This document shows, piece after piece, positions 23,147-35,449 of a stretch of 64,000 bases of DNA; positions within the stretch are counted from its first letter, which is position 1; every line of letters begins with the position of its first letter. The translations under genes and the position numbers were made by a program. The notes below the pieces were generated by a model, which did not search any database, had not been told where the DNA came from, and was given only the letters and a program-made list of their open reading frames with translations. This stretch comes from Berberis thunbergii. Its lineage: Eukaryota; Streptophyta; Magnoliopsida; Ranunculales; Berberidaceae. The stretch is taken from the NCBI GenBank assembly GCA_003290165.1, contig QNQO01006220.1, positions 1-64,000 of the forward strand. Reading direction: 5' to 3'.

Positions 23147-25185
23147 TCTATCTACAAATAGGTTGAGAATAAGGATGGTTGCGGTGGTGTGAAGAGAAAG
23201 ACGACCAGTGATGAAGGATGAGGTGGTTATGGTGTGTGAAGAGAAAACATAAGGGGTTGAGAATGACACAATGGGTGTTAAAGTATAATTAGGGTAAATT
23301 TAGCACCTATAATTAGGGGCATTTACCTTGCACGTCTCATTTAGGTGAAGGGTATTTAGGTTTGCAGATTTTTTTTTCTTACATTGTGCATTAGATTGCA
23401 TCAGGGTAAACTTTGGAATCCACAACCATTTATGGTGAAAAGAAAATGGGAGCGTACAAGTGGAGATGACATTCCAAATCTAAAAGCCGCAACAAAGTCA
23501 CGGTATGCAGAAAATTAAGAAATAAAAGCGCACAACATCATTCACAAATATGATTCTATCATCATTTGAGATGAGGCTCTACACCAAATTCTTCAAGGGC
23601 ATAGTTTGTTAATTATCATTTCGAAAGCAAAACTCAATGCTAAGCAAAACAAGTCAAAGCAAATGGATCAAAACTTTAATGTGTATCCAAGAAAGCATTT
23701 GGAATATTTGAAATCATAATGAAAATTATCTAATTGATGAACCCACTTAGGTAAACTCTAGCTAGGGTTCAAACATTTAGTTGCATAAGTATTTCTATTG
23801 AAATATTTGCATAGTGTGACAACACTTAATCTGACCAGCATAATTAAATTAGGAAAGCAAAATTATAATGAAATTGGAGTGAGTTCTTTGATTACCAAGA
23901 TTAACATGAAAGATATATATTTGCCTTATTTGGTATTAAATATATGTGCCCAGCTTTTTTTTTTAATATGTTTAACTAGCTGTCGACATAAATAACTTCT
24001 CTCATAAAGCTACCCTCAGGGTTTTCCAAGAAAACCTATAAGTTTCTTATAGCACATAAATTCTTGATTTTGTAATCCTAATGTTTGAGTATATTAGATG
24101 AATATATTAGAAAAGTTAGATTACATGCATTTGAACGACAACTATTAAGATGAGATTTCTTGGACAATAGAGAGTGAGTTTCAACCCCAATCCTAAGAAA
24201 TGGATTTGTCATGGGATGAGAAAGTTTGATGTTTCAAGATTTGAACTACACAACAATTTTGTTTCAGCAACATATTTGAAAAATGGCAAATTTGGAAATA
24301 AAAAATTGCAACCAATACCAACGGACGTGGTGCACTGTAAACTTTAAATATTGTTGATTATTAATATCTCCTACTTTCCAATTTGAGGGGTTTAAATGAT
24401 GGCACGATCTCGAAGTGGCAAGTATGAGCTAAATATTTTGGACAAGAGGAAAAAAAATCTCATTTCATCTTAAAAGCTCGGGAGCAAAAACTATATTTCT
24501 TGATGCCCATCTCACATTTGTTTACAACCAATACCCAACATTTGAATCGCCACAACATCAAATACCCTAAAACAAAATAAACCTTCAAACACTTCACACC
24601 ACATACAAACCTACAAATCAATATAAAAAACAACTAACTATAATAACATATACTATCATGAAAACCACAACTTTTACTTGATGGCTAACATGGTTGGGTA
24701 TGGAAAACTTGAAGAAGATATTGGGAGACTGCTCAACAAGTTTTCCATTACTTCACCATATCATTAATGATGACTTTTACCATTACCACTGTCTAAAGTA
24801 GACGTAGGTTGTACTTTGTTAATGGTTAGAGTTTCAAGCCATTCTTGAAACTACAATTGTAGAAATCGTCGCCGAAGTTAATATAGTCATTATCTCCCTT
24901 GAAAGTCATTGTGGTTTACATAGAGGATCTGTAATTTAAACTCAAGTCAAGGTCATTTATAAAAGATATATATACATTGAAAAATGTTTAAATGGGATAT
25001 ATCGATAGTTTTTTTTAACCCTCAATTTCTTTTATGAAATTACCTATTTGGGTGAACTGGGATTGTACCAATGACCTCATGATCATATAAAGAATATGAA
25101 CCACTTGCCCTGCGAAAAAAACTCAAATATTTAAAAGTAATTTAAAATAATAAAGGAGTATAAACTATATAAAAGAAATAATAAG

Positions 25186-25275
25186 TCAATGGTAGCCTAG
25201 TTGGATGGTTAAGGCTGTGGTGGTTTAACCCCCACGTCTTGAATTCTATACCCACCAACGGCCCGCTCGCCTTTC
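25186..25275 (+). mobile_element. tRNA-derived SINE-like copy
   Basis: TAGCCTAGTTGG resembles the RNA polymerase III A box, and about 40 bp downstream TCTTGAATTCTA resembles a diverged B box. The body ends in CCCGCTCGCCTTTCAAAAAA, with a short A tail. Near 62110 the complementary AAGGCGAGCGGGGTT occurs, suggesting another family member in opposite orientation. No clear target duplication was found. Confidence 0.45.
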
Positions 25276-25419
25276 AAAAAATAATTTAAATAATGAACCC
25301 CATTTCTATTTGATGATAACTAATTAAGTTTTTAAAATGAAAATGCCATAAAGAATAGTACTTAAAAGGTACATATGTTTTTTTGTAATTTCAAAAATAA
25401 GAAAAATGTTCTAGAATAT

Positions 25420-25662
25420 TGTGGATGTCCACCTCATGTTGAGGTGGCATCATGTGAAGAATTGGGCATTGTGAGGTGTCAAGTTCTTATTAATTTTGTT
25501 TGCCTATAAATAGGCTATGTTGTGAGATGATACAATATGAATGAATGAAAATGAGAGAGAATAATAATAAGAGATACAAAGAGTGAGAAAGAGAGATTTA
25601 CATCTCAATTCTTTATGTCATCAACATCTTGTATACGTTGTTTATTTTCTCCAGTTACAAAA
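25420..25662 (+). mobile_element. Possible copia-type solo LTR
   Basis: The segment starts TGTGGATGTCCAC and ends CCAGTTACA. In the middle it contains a TATA-like GCCTATAAATAGGC. The TG...CA ends, the size (about 240 bp) and the promoter position are LTR-like. I see neither a second LTR nor a convincing target duplication. Confidence 0.33.
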
Positions 25663-28530
25663 AAAAAGTTTTACAAGATAAAAGTTGATTTCATTAGAAA
25701 GGATAAGCAAATTTTAATGTCAACCAATTAAAAGGAACATATCAAAATATTTATAAAAAAATGTTCAAAATAAAAATCATACGGATAATAATAAAATAGA
25801 AAATGAACACAACCTTAGACCAACAAGAAGGTGTCAATCTTGTATGGTTTAAGTAAAATGATCAACAAACTCCATTAGTTAAATTAATATACTGAAATTG
25901 GTTAGTCACCAATTTTTCCTCATATATGTAAATAAGTAACTTTTCATTGTGGGTAAGTTTTGGTTCCAAAGGAAAAATCGAATCTATATATTTTTACAAT
26001 CCTACATGTTTGTAAATTAAATAAATATAAATATATTATTCTCCCCTGATTATAAACCTTTTGCAATCGAAACAAACAATATTTTCCCATTTTCGCCCTT
26101 AGATATAACTAACACGCAAAAAATTTCTCAATGAGGAATCAAATATGTTGTTTTAGAAAATATCACAATCAAGAAATGAATGTCACGCATGTGCAGACAA
26201 GTTTTTTTTTCAAAGAGATGCAAACTTGAAATCACACATAAATTAATCGCTAAAGTTTTTATAAACAAATCAATAAAATAATTCAAATATTACAATTAAT
26301 TATTCATGTCAATTATTTTTTATTTATTCCAAAAGAATTTTGTATTGCACTTTAAAGGTGGGCATCCATCAAATTGACCCCCATCATGCATTTACGTACT
26401 CCTAATCATATTATAGTTCAGGTCGTTGGAACCTATAGATCGTACACGAGTATCATCTATAATTGTAAATTGTGAGTTTGCGACATACTATTTTTTTTTA
26501 GTTAAATTTAAGGTATTATTGAAATAGACTAGAGCCATAATTAAATCTAAGGTATTGTTGACATAAACTAGAGCCACGTCTTGATGCTATGTTTTGAATA
26601 CCAAAGTTCTAAAATCTGATCTGATAAAATGTAAATCGATATCCAAAACCAAATCAAATTCAAAATTTTATCTGATAAACCGAGATCTAAAAACCAATCA
26701 GTTTCAACCCTAATCAAGCTACTCGACTTTCAATTTCTTCTATCATCGTATGTTTTCTAAGCCAAAAGTTGTCAATAATTAATATTCTACAACATATAAA
26801 AGTTGACAAGTCCTAACTTTCGCGATCTCCCTAATTTACAAAGCACTAATTGTAGTGTTTTACTTGATGAAACGAAAACTAAATCAAATCTTTGCCACTG
26901 CATGAAATTAGCATGTCAACATATATAGAAACGAAAAATCACATTCAATAATGCAAATGAATACAAATTATTAGTAAGATCGAATATCATACCTATCGAG
27001 AGCAATAGGCAAAAAAGGAAGTTGACTTTAGGGTTTCTCGTGTGAGTGCTTTAATTACAAGAGTGAAGAGTGTCCACAATGAGAGTCTAGATCACATATT
27101 TATAGGTCATAAAGGTAAAACATGTGAATTAGTATTGTGCCACGTCTCAATAAATCAACGGTTAGACATTCATTTGTCCAAGTATCTTGAAATTAGGCCT
27201 TATTGGCCCAATATCTATTTTTAATTGCATCTTTAATTCAATTTTATATAAATAAATGTCATATATATTTTTAGTGAAAAATATTTTATATAATCAAGCC
27301 TTTAGATTTTATTCTTTTTCCTATTTTTAGCTCAATTTTTTAGTTAATATCACAATTAATTGTGGTGAGTATATAAATAAGGTTAAAATAGAGGCTTTTT
27401 GTTTATAGTTATGAATAGACTCAAAATCTTAATAAGAAGTGGGACACTCTAAATGGGGTGTTTGTTTTTAATTCTGATTAGGGAAGTTGAAGTTTTGAAT
27501 TGAGTAGCATGGGGTATTGATTACTTAGCACTGAGTGCTTAATGAAAATTCATTCCAACAATAACCTAACAATAAATGTGTAATGAGTGTTGCTACCCCT
27601 CTACTCCACCAACCATCCCCTCTTCTCCACCTCCTCTCAATCATGTCAAAATTATGTACATATAACTTTCATCATAACAATATTAAATGTCATGTAAATT
27701 TATGGTCCATTGAACTTACGGCTTTTTATGTCAAGTATCCTTTGTGTGTAAAACTAATATAAGTTCAAAAATGAAAATATTGCTCATTGACCAATTCTCT
27801 AACTACATAACTCATAGTGGAAAAACTAACACAAACCATCATTTGCATTTATTTTCTACAAAGATTATTGTCCTATAACCAATCTAAAATGTGAAAAAAA
27901 ACATAAATTTTCATGGGATCTATTTGACCTAAAAGATCCAAACTAGAGTTTCTATCTTAACAAAGAGTACCAAATCCAGCTTTTAAACTTTTAAACAGTA
28001 GATGTTTTAATTTAATTTCAAAACATCCTAATTTTTCATTTAGAAAAGTAGTTTGATTAAAATTAATAAAATGAATATTAAATAAGTTAAGGATGGGACT
28101 GAATGGAGGGTTCAAAATCTCCATCCCGATCTCATCCCACTATAAATCGGTACGGGATGAGATCGGGATGAGTTTGATCAATCTCAAAAGAACCTGAAAA
28201 ATCGGAATGAGATTGGAATCGCGAGATGGGATGCCCAGCCCTACCCGTAAGTAAAGTTGAGCGAAGGTAATCGGATGAAAATGACATGTACGAAGAAACA
28301 AATTAGCTCTAGAACCTCAGATCAATCTGCAAATCGAATAAAAAAACACATATCATTTCAAACCAAACTACATAATTACAATGGGGAGCTTGCAGATCAA
28401 AAGCTCTGTGTTTTTTTGGTATTTCTGATTTCACTGTTGAGATAAACAATGGGGTTCGGTTTTGGACAAAATTGGAATCCAATTTTGGTTACAAGAGGGG
28501 GAAATAAGTAATTCGGGCCAAGAGGTTGTA

Positions 28531-28606
28531 CCAAATAGCAACAGTTCATGTGCGATATCAATGAGGCTTTTACTTCTCCAGTTGTTGGGGCAGATTTCCT
28601 TGCAGC
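28531..28606 (-). pseudogene. Histone H3.3 exon remnant
   Basis: On the minus strand a good acceptor (CCTTTTTTCAG) is followed by codons for AARKSAPTTGEVK. This is the part of histone H3 after QLATK, exactly where plant H3.3 genes carry an intron. A small deletion then shifts frame. In the new frame, KPH-stop-YR-T-stop-TVA corresponds to KPHRYRPGTVA, with two codons turned into TGA. Similarity fades at about 28531. Histone H3.3 is the replacement variant of the nucleosome core. This single broken exon cannot make it and is most likely a captured or relic fragment that brought its splice acceptor along. Confidence 0.72.
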
Positions 28607-30384
28607 CTGAAAAAAGGGATAAATAATATCAGAAAATATCCCAATTTAGGGTTTCAACTAAGAACACAGAGAACTAGAAAAAGGGAGAACGAGATAAAGA
28701 GGACGATGTACCTACTTGATCGCTCCTGCTGCTTCTACGAAGTCACTATTGATGCTTGTTGTGCAATTATTAACGTAAATTAATAAGCTTGTAATTGTAC
28801 GTTTTACTCGCAAGTGCACAAGATCAAACAAATAGTATAGATAGCAAGAACGAGATCATTCCAATCGGGATTGGATTAATTGTGTATAAAACAGTTTTCC
28901 TAATAATACTACTACAATTAAACCTAATAATTAATTGTATATGAAAAGATAATGAGAAAAACTAAATAAGTTCAAATAGTGAGAAAGTAAGTTAGGGATT
29001 CGATATTCGCCACTAGTCATCTTTCTTTGAATAACATGTACAACGATACTAAATTTCAATGCTCAAATTTTGTCAACCTAAGGGCATGGGTGTCTACTCT
29101 TTAAGCTATGAATTTCCCTAAGCTACAAATCAGGCATGTGTGTCTACTCTAACTCTTTTCATTTTCAAGGTATTTAGCATGGTATCTACTAAGTTACACC
29201 TTAAAAACGCATAAATCAATGAAAATCAACAAAAACATAAAACCCAAAACATGGTATCTATTTCGGTAATCTATGTTGATTAATTCAAAAACCAATCTTA
29301 CTTGGTTTTTTTATCACTTTGCATAGGCACAAGACTCGATCATCTAAATTACCCGTGTACCAATTTCATAAAAATCATGCATATGGTGATCAAGCATAGC
29401 AAAATATATATGAAGGGTGAAATAAAACTAGAAATTAATCAATTGAGCATCATAAAATTAGTGTATCAAGGCATGTCAAAATTCTAAGGAGTCATAACTA
29501 GTGCTTCAATCTAACCCTAGCTAAATTTTTTAGCTACACATACTGCAGGAAAGATTGATATTCAAATAAAGCATTGAAAAGTAGAATAAATAAACAAACT
29601 GTGTTTGCAGTGGTACAAATTGAAGCTCTTGATGCAAATAGCAAAAGAACTTTTTCCCTCCCTTCTTCTTCTTCATGTCTTCTGTTCACAAACTGGTAAT
29701 TGCATGTTCAGTTCACGAACCAGCAAGCGCACGATATTGATTCATCCTTCCTTCTTTAATTCCTCTTGTCTTCTTCTTCTTCTTCCCTTCTTCAGTCACG
29801 AACAAAGAAGGAACAGATAACTCACACGCAACAATAGAACAACAAAGATTCAGCTGACTTTCCAGCCAAGAGTAGCAGATTCAGATTCAGATTCACACCC
29901 AATTTCTCTCCTCTCAGTCTTTATCACACAAACAGTAAGGAATTTTCAACCAAATCAAAACCTTTTATGCATATCAGCCACTTGTTCTTCACCTTCACGC
30001 CTATTATCTATCATGCAACCAGGGTGAGCAATTTACGTTCGAAAGCGAGGAGAATTCAGAATCCCCTTCTTTCCCTTTTAAAACTCTTTATTTCCTTTTT
30101 TAATTTCAATAGTTTTCTATTTTGTGTTGTTCTTGTTATACCATCTTTGATATTTAGTTTTAGAGTTGTAGAATAAATATTTGGTTAATTATTTTGCAAG
30201 TTCCCAATATTTTCAAATAATTTATGGCCACGTAACAATGGCATAAACAATGGAGTCGTATTGTATTCCACTACCTTTTCTTTGTTCTTAGTGTGTTTCC
30301 AATAACACATATTGTCTTAAATCGCATTCAACACATGGGATTGGATAGGCATGTATCTCAAGTTTCACTGTAAGAAAACAATTA
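28607..30384. other. No recognisable gene
   Basis: AT-rich sequence with a pyrimidine-rich patch (29.65-29.8 kb). I see no exon with support. Confidence 0.45.
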
Positions 30385-30535
30385 GATTATAATAGTGAAA
30401 CCCAATCTGGATTTCACTAAATTTTAAGAGTTAAACTCAATCTGGACTATGCTGAATTTTAATAGTGAAACCAATCTAGGATTGTTGAATTTTAATAGTG
30501 AACCTAATCTAGGCTTACTGAATTTTAATCAGCTA
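30385..30535 (+). repeat. Minisatellite block A
   Basis: About five imperfect copies of a roughly 31-bp unit, TGAATTTTAATAGTGAAnCC followed by AATCTGG. The same unit resumes at 30940, on the other side of the pyruvate-kinase exon. Confidence 0.8.
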
Positions 30536-30584
30536 GTCATGTCCGTATTTAGAGTCTTATTTTGCAGTTTTTCGATCTATGCAG

Positions 30585-30673
30585 GTAGTGATGCAATCCT
30601 TCTAGGGGCTGAGACCCTGCGGGGTCTGTATCCAGTTGATTCCATTTCCATCGTTGGTAAAATCTGTGCTGAG
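30585..30673 (+). pseudogene. Isolated cytosolic pyruvate-kinase exon
   Basis: After an acceptor (TCTATGCAG) at 30584 come 89 nt with no stop, encoding (G)[18 protein letters not shown] then [11 protein letters not shown]. This is a conserved segment of the plant cytosolic pyruvate kinase barrel, the enzyme converting phosphoenolpyruvate to pyruvate in glycolysis. The exon starts in phase 1 (completing a Gly codon) and ends in phase 0 at GAG|GCAAGT, a perfect GC-type donor. No preceding or following pyruvate-kinase exon is visible within several kilobases. Minisatellite copies lie on both sides. I infer a DNA-level capture of one exon with its splice sites, or a gene otherwise deleted. Family identity is very likely. 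Confidence 0.75.
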
Positions 30674-30939
30674 GCAAGTCTCACCGCTTCTCTTTAAGCC
30701 AATATTTTTTCTAGATTGATTGTGCAATGCTGTTTGGTTCATCTTGTTCTTTTCTTTGCCACTGCATGAAGCTTCTGACTCATAATGACAAAGGAAACTT
30801 ATTGAAATACCAATTATCAGGTGTAGCGTTTTTCCATTTAACGGGTAAATTTTTCCTTTATCTGGGGCTTGCATATTTTCATTGAGCATTCTAGACATCG
30901 AGTGTTTGAATTAAACATTTCCATATTTTAGTTTGTGTT

Positions 30940-31165
30940 AAACCCAATCTGGACTTTGTTAAATTTTAACAGTGAAACTCAATTCGGGTTTTGTTGAATT
31001 ATAATAGTGAATCCAATCTGGGCTTGCTGAAGTTTAATAGTGAACCCAATATAGGCGTACTGAATTTTAATAGGGAAGAACCAATAGGATCTTGTTATTG
31101 GGATTTGTTGAATTATAATAGTAAAACCCAAATTGGGCTTTGTTCGGTTATAATAGGAACCCCAA
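30940..31165 (+). repeat. Minisatellite block B
   Basis: About six to seven imperfect copies of the same unit as at 30385-30535, in the same orientation (TTGAATTATAATAGTGAA, CCCAATCTGGG). Confidence 0.8.
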
Positions 31166-32480
31166 TTTGGGTTGGGATGTATTTTTGTATCTGAGCAAAG
31201 AAACCCAGTCTGGGTTTTGTCTAATATGGTTTTGGGTTGTGTTTGATTAGAATATGACTTTAGACATTGTTTGGTATGATATGCCTTTGGGCTTTGTTTG
31301 ATTATAACATAGTTTTGAAGACACCATAGGGAGTGCAAACATTAGATAAAGTTTAAACAATTAATTTAGCTTAGTTTAAGATTAAGCACTTATTTGGGTT
31401 GAATATAATAATTGTGACTGTATCTCATGTGTTTTCTATATAACATTGTTGTAATATGTATTATACAGTTAACCAGGCACTTGGTGTTTTGATTCTAAGG
31501 TTAATAAAGCTTTTTTTCACAACTCCGAAAAAATGTGAAAAAGTATGATTTTGGTAAAAATACTTGTTTATATACTTGGTATATGATTTTAGTATGCAGA
31601 CTTGCTTGCATACTAGGTACATCATTCCACGTGAGTTTGGATGTACGTATAGTGATATACTGACCATGAATCGAACTTTGGGTGACATAACATATCCTTC
31701 GATGTGGCACCTTTCTTGGAACATGTAAGCTCCGAGGTTTCGAATGCAAGGGAAGCACACTTGGTTGAGGTGTGTTCGGTACAGAGGGGTGTGTGATTGT
31801 GGAAAAGAAGCGAAACACTAGGAGAAAAATGAAAACATTCACCATATTATAAAATGAAAATTTGTATTGATTACTCTGATAGTATGCTTGTATGATTGAT
31901 TGATGGAAGAAACTAAATGCTCATTCGATCATTGAATGAAAACTACATGCATTCCTTAAGGTAAAATGTTTATTGTTGGTATTTTATAATTGTGAGATTC
32001 TCCTATGATGTATATTATATTTAAAATAAGTTTGTTCACACCAATATTAAAATATTGACCCAATTTTATATTTGTTATACAAATTTAGGTGTGTTAATAA
32101 TGAGCACAACCCAAGAAACACATCAGAGTTAGTTTGGAGTGTGAAGGCAAACGGTTCTAGCTTCAAGATGGTAGTTGTGGTTGGAGCACTTTTCGGAATT
32201 TTCTAATTTTATCAATTTGTAAGTATAAGATGTACAACCCATTTTTTTTCTTTATTTGAAGTCAAGATTTTGGGACAGATTGATGTAATACACTTATATG
32301 GGTTGACTTATGATTTATTTTGATAGATTAAGACGTGGTAGATGTTGATATTGGTTATGAGAGGAAGAATTTGGAAGATGTTAATTTTTTTTATTAGTTG
32401 TCTTTTGTCTGTAACATTTAGATTGTTCATGTCGTGCCGAGATTTTTGAATAATTTATTAATTTAAAATGTTTAAAAATA
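31166..32480. other. No recognisable gene; probable old LTR sequence at its right end
   Basis: AT-rich. The last 400 bp precede a primer-binding-site-like sequence and may be the body of a 5' LTR. Confidence 0.35.
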
Positions 32481-32720
32481 GTGGCGTGACATTTTGTATC
32501 AGAGCATTAGGCTACCCTAGATTTGAGGCATGTCTAGGTGATCCTCGAAAATGTGGTAATTGGTTATAAACATTTTGGATTATTGAGTATTAATTATCTA
32601 TTTATTTTTCACTTGAAGGTGATGGCGAACATTCGATTAAATGGTGGTAATGGGTAGAATAATACTAATGGGCCAAGCGGTTCGAATGTTAAAGAGGAGA
32701 ATCCTAACATGGTTCAGGTA
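32481..32720 (+). mobile_element. LTR-retrotransposon 5' remnant (LTR end, PBS, gag start)
   Basis: GGCGTGACA at 32482-32490 looks like an LTR end. It is followed by TTTTGTATCAGAGCATTAGG, which differs slightly from the initiator-tRNA-Met primer-binding sequence TGGTATCAGAGC. About 110 bp later an ATG (32622) opens MANIRLNGGNG, ending at a stop. The downstream sequence soon becomes unrelated. I read this as the 5' stump of a gypsy-type element; the other LTR is not seen. Confidence 0.5.
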
Positions 32721-32958
32721 GATGTGGAAGCTATGATGTATAATATCTTAGAATGACTTCCACTGGTTTCATGTGGTTTAAGTTTGATGTATAATATCTT
32801 AGAATGTTATTAATGGTCATGAATGATTTGGCCTAAATGAGCATTTCTAAAAAAGCAATTGAATTGGAATCAAAGGATTCTAATAAAGAAAGGAAGACTA
32901 CATTGAATATCACATTTCATTGTATTCACATGTCAACCAATTATGACTGAGTTTGTCA

Positions 32959-33117
32959 AGGCAACCAGGCTTTAAAGCCATTTTTTTCCCAGGCTTGGGT
33001 TTTTTTTACACTTTTACCGTTTCTCTTTAAAACACAACCACAAACATTATCTATAGAAGGGTAGAAATGTAAAAAGCCCAAAACCTGGCAAAAAATGGCT
33101 ATAAAGCCTAGCTGCCT
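32959..33117. mobile_element. Small foldback MITE, 159 bp
   Basis: The left arm AGGCAACCAGGCTTTAAAGC is mirrored by the right arm, whose reverse complement is AGGCAGCTAGGCTTTATAGC. Pairing continues imperfectly for about 65 bp around a short centre. I do not see a convincing target duplication, so the superfamily is open. Confidence 0.7.
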
Positions 33118-33688
33118 AGAATTGGGGATTATGGTTACTATGTATTTTCCATGATTGTGAATACAAAAATGCATAATAATGAGATATTCATTGAGAGGTC
33201 AAAGATGTTTTAATTGTGACGAAATGGGTTAGTCATACTACATATTTTCTCTACTCGTTAGAACTATTATGTATAAGTAACAGTTACATAGTAGTGAACT
33301 CTAATAATTTGTGAGATATGTTGGTCGCACAACCTATTTATCTATATGAACGTTACAGAGAAAAGATTCGGTCTCTTATGGATTAGTTCATCACGTGGGA
33401 AATGTTGGTTTCTAATTTATGCAAGTGATGAAAAACAACTCAGCAGTTTTCTAAACGTTATGTTTAACCACTGAGGCCAGTTTAGCAAAACGAAAAAAAA
33501 TGGAGAAAAACATATGTTTAATGAATGAGAGACCTCTCTGAGTTTTCTTTTCTTTCCTCTCCTATCAAAACACTGTAATTACCGAATATTTAGGCGTGAA
33601 TAACTGACGATTTTTGAATTCGTGATTTTCTTTTTGACCACCCCTACGCATCCGCATCTATGATTTCGGGATTATGCAATACTGTAAA

Positions 33689-35207
33689 GGGTAATTTGCA
33701 TTTTGCCCCTTATTATACATAGCTAATTAATAAGTAGACCTATCATTAATCATGATTACAATTACCCCGCTTGACTAGCAGTCAACGTTCATTGACTGTC
33801 AATTTTAAAGCAGATTATCCAAATACCCCTCAGAAATCAAAGGCTGAGATTGAATCTTTCGTATCTCGAACATTTCATCTCGAGGAAAATCCCACTGTTA
33901 ATCTTAAAAAAATCATCTTAAACAATTCATCTCGAGGAAATATAACAGTCCAAATTTAATTATGCAAGCATTTCGAGAAAAATCTGATGATCCAACACGC
34001 ATCTAGAAAAAATTTTGGCGGCTCAGAATTATTTGTGCGCACATCTCGAGGACAATTGCCTCCTCGCATGCATTTCGAAGAAAACTAACGGTTCAACACG
34101 CATTTGAGGAAATATGATGCTTCGATTTATTTGTGCATGCGTCTCGAGGAAATCTGACGTTTGAATAAATTTTAATATAATTTTACCATTAACCCCATAA
34201 AATAAATTTGAATTCTTGAGGAAATCTGACATTTTGAATTTAGTTTTGCCCCTCATAAAATAAATTTGAATTTAGTTTTCCCTCCTCTTCCTCCCATTTT
34301 TCCCCTTCTATCTCGCAGCCTCGCCACCACATCCGGCCCCCTTCTTCGTCCACATTCCTCCTTCATCCTCCTTCCTCCACTTCCTCCACTTCTTCATTCC
34401 TCCTCTGTTTCACAACCCCTATAATAAAGTTAGGGCTTCATTCCTCCACTTCTTCTTCCTCCTTCCTTCTCCTCCGTCCTCTTTCCTCCTTCTTTCCCCT
34501 ACCTTCTCTTCCCTCCTCCTTCCTCCCCCTTCGTCTCTCAAGTCTGTTTCTGTTTTAGGGGGCAAAATTAAATTTAAATTTATTTCAGAAGCAAAAGTAA
34601 ATTAAAATTTAGTCAAACGCCAGATTCTTCGAGATTCGTGCACACATAAATGAGCTGTCAATGTTCCTCGATATGCTTGTCGAAACAACATAATTCCTCG
34701 AGATGTGCATTGGAATGTTGATTTTTCCTCGTAATGCATGCACGGATAAATCTGAAACGTTTAATTCCTTCAAGAGGCATTTACGGATAATTCTGAGATG
34801 TCAAATTTTTCTCGAAATGTGTGCTGAACCGTAAGATTTTCCACGAGATGTGTGCTGGACTGTCAATTTTTTTGGAGATGCAAACATAATTAAATTTGGA
34901 CCGTTAGATTTACCTAGAGATGTGTGTATTATTAAATGTGGACCGTTAGATTTTCCTCAAGATGAGTTGTTTAAGATGAAATTTTTTTTTAAAATCAACT
35001 GTTGGATTTTCTTCGAATAACATATTCAAGATACGAAAGATTTAATTTCAACCTTTGATTTTTTAAGTCTATTTTGGTAATCTGCTTTAAAAAATTAACG
35101 GTCGATGGACGTGGACCGCTAGTCAAGGTGGTAATTGTAATAGTGATTAATAATGGGTCTACTTATTAATTACTTATGTATAATATGGGACAAAGTGCAA
35201 ATTACCC
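33689..35207. mobile_element. Mutator-like foldback element with very long inverted repeats
   Basis: The ends start GGGTAATTTGCA on both strands. The left end continues TTATTATACATA(G)CTAATTAATAAGTAGACC, and the reverse complement of the right end matches it closely. Similarity continues for several hundred bases through a region rich in CTCGAGGAAA(T)CTGAC motifs. Flanking 9-mers are TACTGTAAA (33680-33688) and TACTATAAA (35208-35216), a 9-bp target duplication with one mismatch, as made by Mutator-family transposases. The centre (34.28-34.56 kb) is unrelated, strongly pyrimidine-rich sequence that may be captured host DNA. No transposase is visible, so it is non-autonomous. Confidence 0.8.
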
Positions 35208-35449
35208 TACTATAAATGTCCTAGCTTATTTATCTTTCACCCACCACCAACTTGGGGTCGTGGACAACACCACCTCGAAAACTAATGGTGAGGAGAGACT
35301 TTTATGGAACAATTTTTTAGTGTTGTGCACTTCAGAAGAATGCAAATTGGTAAAATAATAAAGAGAAGCATTCTTCATTGAACTCGCAGGAAGGACAAGT
35401 GATGATTTTATTTGAATTTTGATGAATGGATTTGATTTTCGGAAAATAA

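Larger units (their letters stand above)
23147..28530. other. AT-rich intergenic region without recognisable genes
   Basis: I find no coding exon. The region holds a SINE-like copy (25.19 kb), a possible solo LTR (25.42-25.66 kb) and a short GGGATGAGATCGG-type block (28.1 kb), each noted separately or above. Confidence 0.5.
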
